NCBI GenBank assembly: GCA_016302585.1
Contig: JAEDNI010000046.1
Span: 1 to 13,135, forward strand
Direction: 5' to 3'
DNA length: 13,135 nucleotides
DNA from: Paludibacteraceae bacterium
GTDB lineage: Bacteria > Bacteroidota > Bacteroidia > Bacteroidales > Paludibacteraceae
Shown here: positions 12,935 to 13,135 of the stretch, one piece after another
Numbering within the stretch: position 1 is the first letter of the stretch
How the letters are laid out: the number at the start of each line of letters is the position of its first letter
Notes under the pieces: generated by a model
What the model was told of the DNA's origin: nothing
What the model saw: the letters and a program-made list of their open reading frames with translations, nothing else
Databases searched by the model: none
Program-made: the position numbers and the translations under genes

Positions 12935-13135
12935 TTACCATTCAAGAAGGACCTTTCCGCACTGTCCGGAGAGCATGACGTCGAAGCCTTTCTGGAAGTC
13001 GTCGAACTTAAAGCGATGGGTGATTACCGGGCTGAGGTCGAGTCCTCCGAGGAGCATCTGCTCCATCTGGTACCATGTCTCCCACATGCGGCGGCCGGTG
13101 ATACCTTTGATGGTCAAGGCGTTGAAGATGACGTC
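12935..13135 (-). CDS. tdh: L-threonine 3-dehydrogenase, C-terminal part (gene runs off the window)
   Basis: The last 66 residues of a zinc-dependent medium-chain dehydrogenase that oxidises L-threonine to 2-amino-3-oxobutyrate with NAD+. The visible sequence (LTIKGITGRRMWETWYQMEQ, then GLDLSPVITHRF, then DDFQKGFDVMLSGQCGKVLLEW) lines up with the end of E. coli Tdh ([47 protein letters not shown]). The reading frame stays open to the window edge, so the gene is cut only by the window. The zinc-binding and NAD-binding parts are not visible. It precedes the M16 protease on the same strand. Confidence 0.88.
   Translation of the reverse strand, partial: DVIFNALTIKGITGRRMWETWYQMEQMLLGGLDLSPVITHRFKFDDFQKGFDVMLSGQCGKVLLEW

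Noticed and set aside
1..13135. Mobile element or genomic island
   Set aside because: No transposase, integrase, tRNA attachment site or terminal inverted repeats are visible, and the genes are mostly housekeeping with similar composition throughout.

Overview
The window looks like ordinary chromosome from a member of the Bacteroidales (phylum Bacteroidota). The evidence is the TAnnTTTG-type promoter elements, the near absence of Shine-Dalgarno sequences, a 29-residue basic COX24/AURKAIP1-type protein next to an HU-family gene, the RNase G and MutY neighbourhood, and a lipoprotein S9 peptidase. The family or genus cannot be read from the sequence. Base composition is near balanced. I see no transposase, integrase, tRNA, rRNA or CRISPR array.

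Layout. Positions 13-3592 (+) carry a lipoprotein prolyl-oligopeptidase-family peptidase, an acyl-ACP thioesterase, and a 165-residue protein resembling the detached C-terminal domain of a B12-dependent ribonucleotide reductase. A strong bidirectional hairpin terminator (3618-3647) separates this block from a leftward block: RNase G (3649-5172), the 29-aa basic protein (5272-5361) and an HU-family protein (5406-5678). A divergent promoter region (5679-5838) then drives HU leftward and mutY rightward (5839-6873). The mutY 3' end overlaps a second leftward block by 65 bases. In transcription order that block is a partial tdh (end of window), an M16 zinc protease (12862-9953), era (9950-9015), a beta-CASP metallo-beta-lactamase-fold RNase (8997-7546) and a Rossmann/DUF2520 protein (7543-6809). 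The last four genes are only 2 to 17 bases apart and are probably one operon linking envelope proteolysis, ribosome assembly and RNA processing.

The unusual feature is a dispersed population of short tandem repeats with mostly 7-base units (also 8 and 9). They sit at gene junctions, where they supply stop codons, approach or touch start codons and even encode the first residues of Era. They also lie inside coding sequence as in-frame hydrophilic insertions: two in the S9 peptidase, one in the thioesterase and two in MutY. One 23-base segment is identical, and read in the same frame, in two different genes 2.3 kb apart. Because 7 is not a multiple of 3, gain or loss of one unit inside a gene would shift the frame, so these arrays are candidate slippage switches, most notably in mutY. 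The closest familiar analogy is the heptanucleotide STRR repeats of filamentous cyanobacteria. The second notable item is the orphan reductase-like domain, whose two ends both coincide with heptad arrays.
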